DNA from: RGIG464 sp045643185
Lineage (GTDB): Bacteria; Myxococcota_A; Bradymonadia; UBA4248
Assembly (NCBI GenBank): GCA_045643185.1
Contig: JAZUKH010000015.1
Location: 1-7,475, forward strand
DNA length: 7,475 nucleotides
Direction of reading: 5' to 3'
The notes beneath the pieces were generated by a model that ran no database searches, had not been told where the DNA came from, and was given only the letters and a program-made list of their open reading frames with translations. This document shows, in pieces, positions 5,061 through 7,475 of the stretch. Within the stretch, counting starts at the first letter, position 1, and the number at the start of each line of letters is the position of its first letter. The position numbers and the translations under genes are program-made.

Positions 5061-7109
5061 CTACTCGGCGTTCGGATCCACTTTTTTGTGATATCTTGTA
5101 TATACGATTTCTTCGCCACTCCACTCAGCTTTTGTGACGGAAATCTCACCAGAGACTTCATTAATTTGTTTTCTATTATTATCAATAACTTCAAGTGAAA
5201 TAGATAGCCATGAATCGACCAGACGATAATCGTTTCCAGCAAACAAATAGACTGGAACGTTTGTTTCTTCAGAACTCTCACCGCCGCAATCGCACTCACA
5301 TCCATGGTAACGGCTTTCTTTCGTTTCGAACTGAATATAAATACCTGTCGTATCCATAAATGGAGCACTATCCGCCGTAATACTGTTCTCAAAATCATAA
5401 GATGCAGCATTACCTGGGGCATCTGCCTGAATTGAAACGTCACCGACATCCTCTCTCAGTTTATGAACACGCGTTATCTTGTCTGCCGGATTCGTAAGCG
5501 CAATATAGACATCGCTGAAATAGGCATCATTATCATTACACGCTTTTACACATTCAGCAGACTCTGTCTCACACTCTTTCTGTTCCTTTTCATCATCATC
5601 ACATTCAAATGCATATTCTTCGCATTTACGCTCACAGATATCTACAACATCCGATGTTAGACTGTCATCCAGCATTTTTTTCAAATAGCCTCTATGCTTA
5701 TCATCCAGATCCTTTTCGTTAAGATAGCTTTGTTTTGAGACACAATGAATTTCTTGAAACTTTGTCTCATCGTTAAGTGTAATGACTGGTATTATTTGAT
5801 GATTTGAACTCATTGTTGTGCAAACAAGCGCAAGCGATCCTTCCAATTTAGCAACTAGATCTTCCCCAGGATCAACTTCGAGCAGCGGCTTGGTAAATCG
5901 ATCTTCATAATTTTTCCATCGCACTGAACTCAAATCACCCGTGACATGATGATCGACTGCCCGCATTTCATCCATCTGACTCTCCATCAGGGATCTTGAA
6001 CCATGTTCTGACCTGTCTTGCTTGACGTACTCAATTTGAGTTCCATTCCAGCGTGCTGATTTTGTAAAGCCGGAATACTCGATCATCGGCCCCTTCTCAC
6101 TCTTGGATTCGTTATTTTCATATTGCCATGAATCAATGCGGCGCTGACCGTCTCCTGCAAACAGAAAGATCGTAGTTTCCTCACGATCATATCCAGCAAG
6201 CGGTTCCGCAGTGATTATATCTATATCATCAATCCATTTTTCTGAGCTCTCGAACATCACATAGAGTCCGTTGACATCCATGAATGGAGATTCATCCACT
6301 GAAATTTCAAATGTTCCAGAACTCGGAAAATCGTTCGAAATGTCATTTCTGCTGAAACATGAATAGATATCGACGTCTTCTTTTAACCTGAAAACGCGGG
6401 AAACGTGATCCGTTGGGCTGGTGAATACCACATAAACACTGGTCGTTTCTGGTTGGCAGTCATCAACATAACTAAATTTATCTTCATCAAACACATTTAT
6501 TTTTCGATGATAATACCCTGGTTTATTTTCATCATTATCATTATTCATGAAAAGCTGTTTAGACACGCAATTCACAGCCTGAAAAACTACCCCACTTGGC
6601 ATCGTCTGCGTTTTTGATTGTGGATCGCAGACCAGATCAAGCGTTTTTTCCATTTCTGACATGATGTCTTTGCCTGCATCAATTGAGAGCAACGGTGCTT
6701 CATATTTTTCTTCAAAATCTTTCCAGTGCGCAGAGCCAAAATCCCCGACGACTTCGGATTCTATTTGGGGAAGTTCGGCGTCAATATATAATTCTATATC
6801 AAAATATTTTGTGTCTTTAGCCCTGACACGATTTTGATCTGGTCCTTCAGCGGACTTTGCGCCCTCTCCATTTGCAGGCGCTTGCGGAATCTGTACTTCA
6901 ACAGGCTTTGTTTCTGCTACTTTTTGATCAACGTTGTCAGCCTTGTCCTGCGTTTGAGCTCCAGAAGCTGGCTGTTCTACCACCTCTGTTTTGGCAGTGG
7001 TCTCATTCGTATTCTGATCACTGAAATTCTGGATGCTTTTTGAGCAGGAAGCCAAGCATAGACTTGCAGCAGCAATCATAACAACAACCCAAAAATCTAA
7101 TTTTTTCAT
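5061..7109 (-). CDS. Lipoprotein with two diverged copies of an unrecognised domain
   Basis: 682-residue predicted surface lipoprotein of unknown function. The signal peptide ends in a perfect lipobox, LASC, with Cys22 lipidated. Residues 23-100 are a low-complexity Gln/Thr/Glu/Lys/Pro linker. The rest is an internal duplication, copy A about 119-363 and copy B about 388-672. Matching landmarks are GDFGSAHWKDFEEKY / GDLSSVRWKNYEDRF, NCVSKQ / HCVSKQ, VFRLKEDV / VHKLREDV, PFMDVNGLYVMFE / PFMDTTGIYIQFE, LFAGDGQRRIDSW / LFAGNDYRLVDSW and a closing ARWNGTQIEYV / AEWSGEEIVYT. Copy B has about 34 extra residues near 490-524 with six cysteines among acidic residues, and a CECDC cluster at 604-608. 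I do not recognise the fold; the beta-rich pattern suggests a binding domain. GGAG (7114-7117) four bases before the ATG supports the start. It is convergent with the small lipoprotein gene and has its own promoter. Confidence 0.92.
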   Translation of the reverse strand: MKKLDFWVVVMIAAASLCLASCSKSIQNFSDQNTNETTAKTEVVEQPASGAQTQDKADNVDQKVAETKPVEVQIPQAPANGEGAKSAEGPDQNRVRAKDTKYFDIELYIDAELPQIESEVVGDFGSAHWKDFEEKYEAPLLSIDAGKDIMSEMEKTLDLVCDPQSKTQTMPSGVVFQAVNCVSKQLFMNNDNDENKPGYYHRKINVFDEDKFSYVDDCQPETTSVYVVFTSPTDHVSRVFRLKEDVDIYSCFSRNDISNDFPSSGTFEISVDESPFMDVNGLYVMFESSEKWIDDIDIITAEPLAGYDREETTIFLFAGDGQRRIDSWQYENNESKSEKGPMIEYSGFTKSARWNGTQIEYVKQDRSEHGSRSLMESQMDEMRAVDHHVTGDLSSVRWKNYEDRFTKPLLEVDPGEDLVAKLEGSLALVCTTMSSNHQIIPVITLNDETKFQEIHCVSKQSYLNEKDLDDKHRGYLKKMLDDSLTSDVVDICERKCEEYAFECDDDEKEQKECETESAECVKACNDNDAYFSDVYIALTNPADKITRVHKLREDVGDVSIQADAPGNAASYDFENSITADSAPFMDTTGIYIQFETKESRYHGCECDCGGESSEETNVPVYLFAGNDYRLVDSWLSISLEVIDNNRKQINEVSGEISVTKAEWSGEEIVYTRYHKKVDPNAE
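5094..6755 (-). repeat. Internal domain duplication within the 682-residue lipoprotein
   Basis: Copy A (codons about 119-363) and copy B (about 388-672) align over nearly their whole length at protein level, but I see no extended DNA identity, so the duplication is old. The register shifts from 275 to 309 residues between the shared CVSKQ and KEDV/REDV landmarks. This places a net insertion of about 34 residues in copy B (roughly 5538-5636). Confidence 0.88.
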
Positions 7110-7162
7110 AATACTCCGTATAAATGATTATATTGCGATAATAATTTCAAAGCTCTAATCAT

Positions 7163-7191
7163 TTTCTACCAAGGTCAACCCATTTTGTCAA
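7163..7191 (-). promoter_or_regulatory. Predicted sigma70-like promoter of the 682-residue lipoprotein
   Basis: On the minus strand, TTGACA (7191-7186, full consensus), a 17-base spacer and TAGAAA (7168-7163, four of six) would give a leader of about 47 nt. GGTTGAC occurs twice, 13 bases apart (7193-7187 and 7180-7174), so a second -35-like element or a direct-repeat operator lies inside the spacer. A perfect TATAAT at 7132-7127 is an alternative -10, but it lacks a good -35 at normal spacing and would leave only about a 10-nt leader. Confidence 0.55.
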
Positions 7192-7289
7192 CCAAGGCCA
7201 CGCTTTATCGTCGCTATCGCGTTACGACTCAGCAGGAGACCACAATTTGTTTTAGATTTTGCGTTGATCCTTTAGCATTTTGTTTTTGA

Positions 7290-7305
7290 GCAGGCCCAGG
7301 CCTGC
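7290..7305. repeat. GC-rich palindrome GCAGGCC-CA-GGCCTGC
   Basis: A perfect 7-bp inverted repeat with a 2-nt centre. The centre is too tight for a fully paired RNA stem, so as RNA it would form six pairs with a 4-nt loop. It lies nine bases from the larger inverted repeat at 7315-7353. As DNA it could be a dimeric-protein site. Confidence 0.65.
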
Positions 7306-7314
7306 GGCGCGCAA

Positions 7315-7353
7315 GGGACGGAGAGACGCGCGGTCCGCTCGTCTCACCGTCCC
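7315..7353. repeat. Large imperfect hairpin after the partial minus-strand gene
   Basis: GGGACGG (7315-7321) and GAGACG (7323-7328) pair with CGTCTC (7340-7345) and CCGTCCC (7347-7353). This gives 13 pairs with one A-A mismatch, and a short GCG/CGC stem can form at the tip. It begins 12 bases past the stop codon of the minus-strand gene, the usual place for a terminator. However, the sequence after it on the minus strand (TTGCGCGCC) has no U-run, so termination is uncertain. Confidence 0.7.
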
Positions 7354-7365
7354 CCCGCTATCATT

Positions 7366-7475
7366 TTAGTGCGGAGACGGGTCAGACAAAGCCTTCTGCA
7401 CCATCTGCTTGTCTTCCTCAGACAAGTTGATCAACTGAGCGGCTTTATCCATATCACAGCCGAGATCCATAAGCG
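7366..7475 (-). CDS. C-terminal 35 codons of an unidentified protein (partial)
   Basis: An open frame enters from the right edge on the minus strand and stops at TAA (7368-7366). The visible tail reads LMDLGCDMDKAAQLINLS, then continues EEDKQMVQKALSDPSPH. It is charged and probably helical, and has no motif that I can place. The start and most of the protein lie outside the window. A strong hairpin follows the stop, and the next minus-strand gene begins 256 bp further on with its own promoter, so the two are probably separate transcripts. Confidence 0.6.
   Translation of the reverse strand, partial: LMDLGCDMDKAAQLINLSEEDKQMVQKALSDPSPH

Noticed and set aside
5463..5660. Plus-strand 65-codon hydrophobic frame inside the minus-strand gene
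   Set aside because: It is the antisense of the acidic Cys-rich insertion (GAA/GAT read as TTC/ATC), giving spurious hydrophobicity, and it has no ribosome site.
7200..7289. Possible small gene or RNA in the gap before the duplicated-domain gene
   Set aside because: Only an 8-codon minus-strand frame and weak 4-bp stems are visible; nothing supports a gene.

Overview
The window carries four complete genes for predicted outer-surface lipoproteins and the last 35 codons of a fifth gene. There are no RNA genes, mobile elements or CRISPR arrays, and no metabolic enzymes. Four lipoprotein signal peptides in a row suggest a Gram-negative-type bacterium that invests heavily in secreted, cysteine-rich surface proteins. 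The repeated C-x-DG-x-DNDxDG-x-x-DC-x-D-x-x-C motif, a Cys-x11-Cys-x-Cys motif and GLUG repeats in lipoproteins resemble proteins of Myxococcota/Bradymonadota-type (former deltaproteobacterial) genomes. That placement is inference from protein style only; no marker gene is present.

Layout. (1) 8-1411 (+): lipoprotein with seven 30-residue four-cysteine repeats and a C-terminal DUF6273-like domain. (2) 1412-1539: gap with nested palindromes, including a perfect 10-bp stem with an AAAA loop. (3) 1540-4131 (+): 863-residue lipoprotein with six aspartate-rich, probably calcium-binding repeats, a CX11CXC linker and a GLUG-repeat beta-helix-like region. Its stop codon lies inside a perfect 24-nt AT-rich palindrome. 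(4) 4148-4308: gap with a good sigma70-like promoter (TTGACG-N17-TAGAAT), a stem-loop at the predicted transcript 5' end and an overlapping long-range inverted repeat. (5) 4309-4902 (+): small lipoprotein with six AKADD-type pentapeptides and an unrecognised domain. (6) 4903-5060: gap between convergent genes, with a strong plus-strand terminator. (7) 5061-7109 (-): 682-residue lipoprotein made of two diverged copies of one unrecognised domain, the second copy with a cysteine-rich acidic insertion. (8) 7110-7365: promoter of that gene plus two strong inverted repeats. (9) 7366-7475 (-): C-terminal end of an unidentified gene.

How they relate. All four complete products are predicted to be lipid-anchored through an N-terminal cysteine and to place repeat-rich, disulfide-capable domains outside the cytoplasm. 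The first two are co-directional and may be co-transcribed. The third and fourth have their own promoters and converge on a shared terminator region. I see no sign of an enzymatic pathway or a defence module. The cluster reads as a surface-protein locus whose genes evolve by internal repeat duplication.
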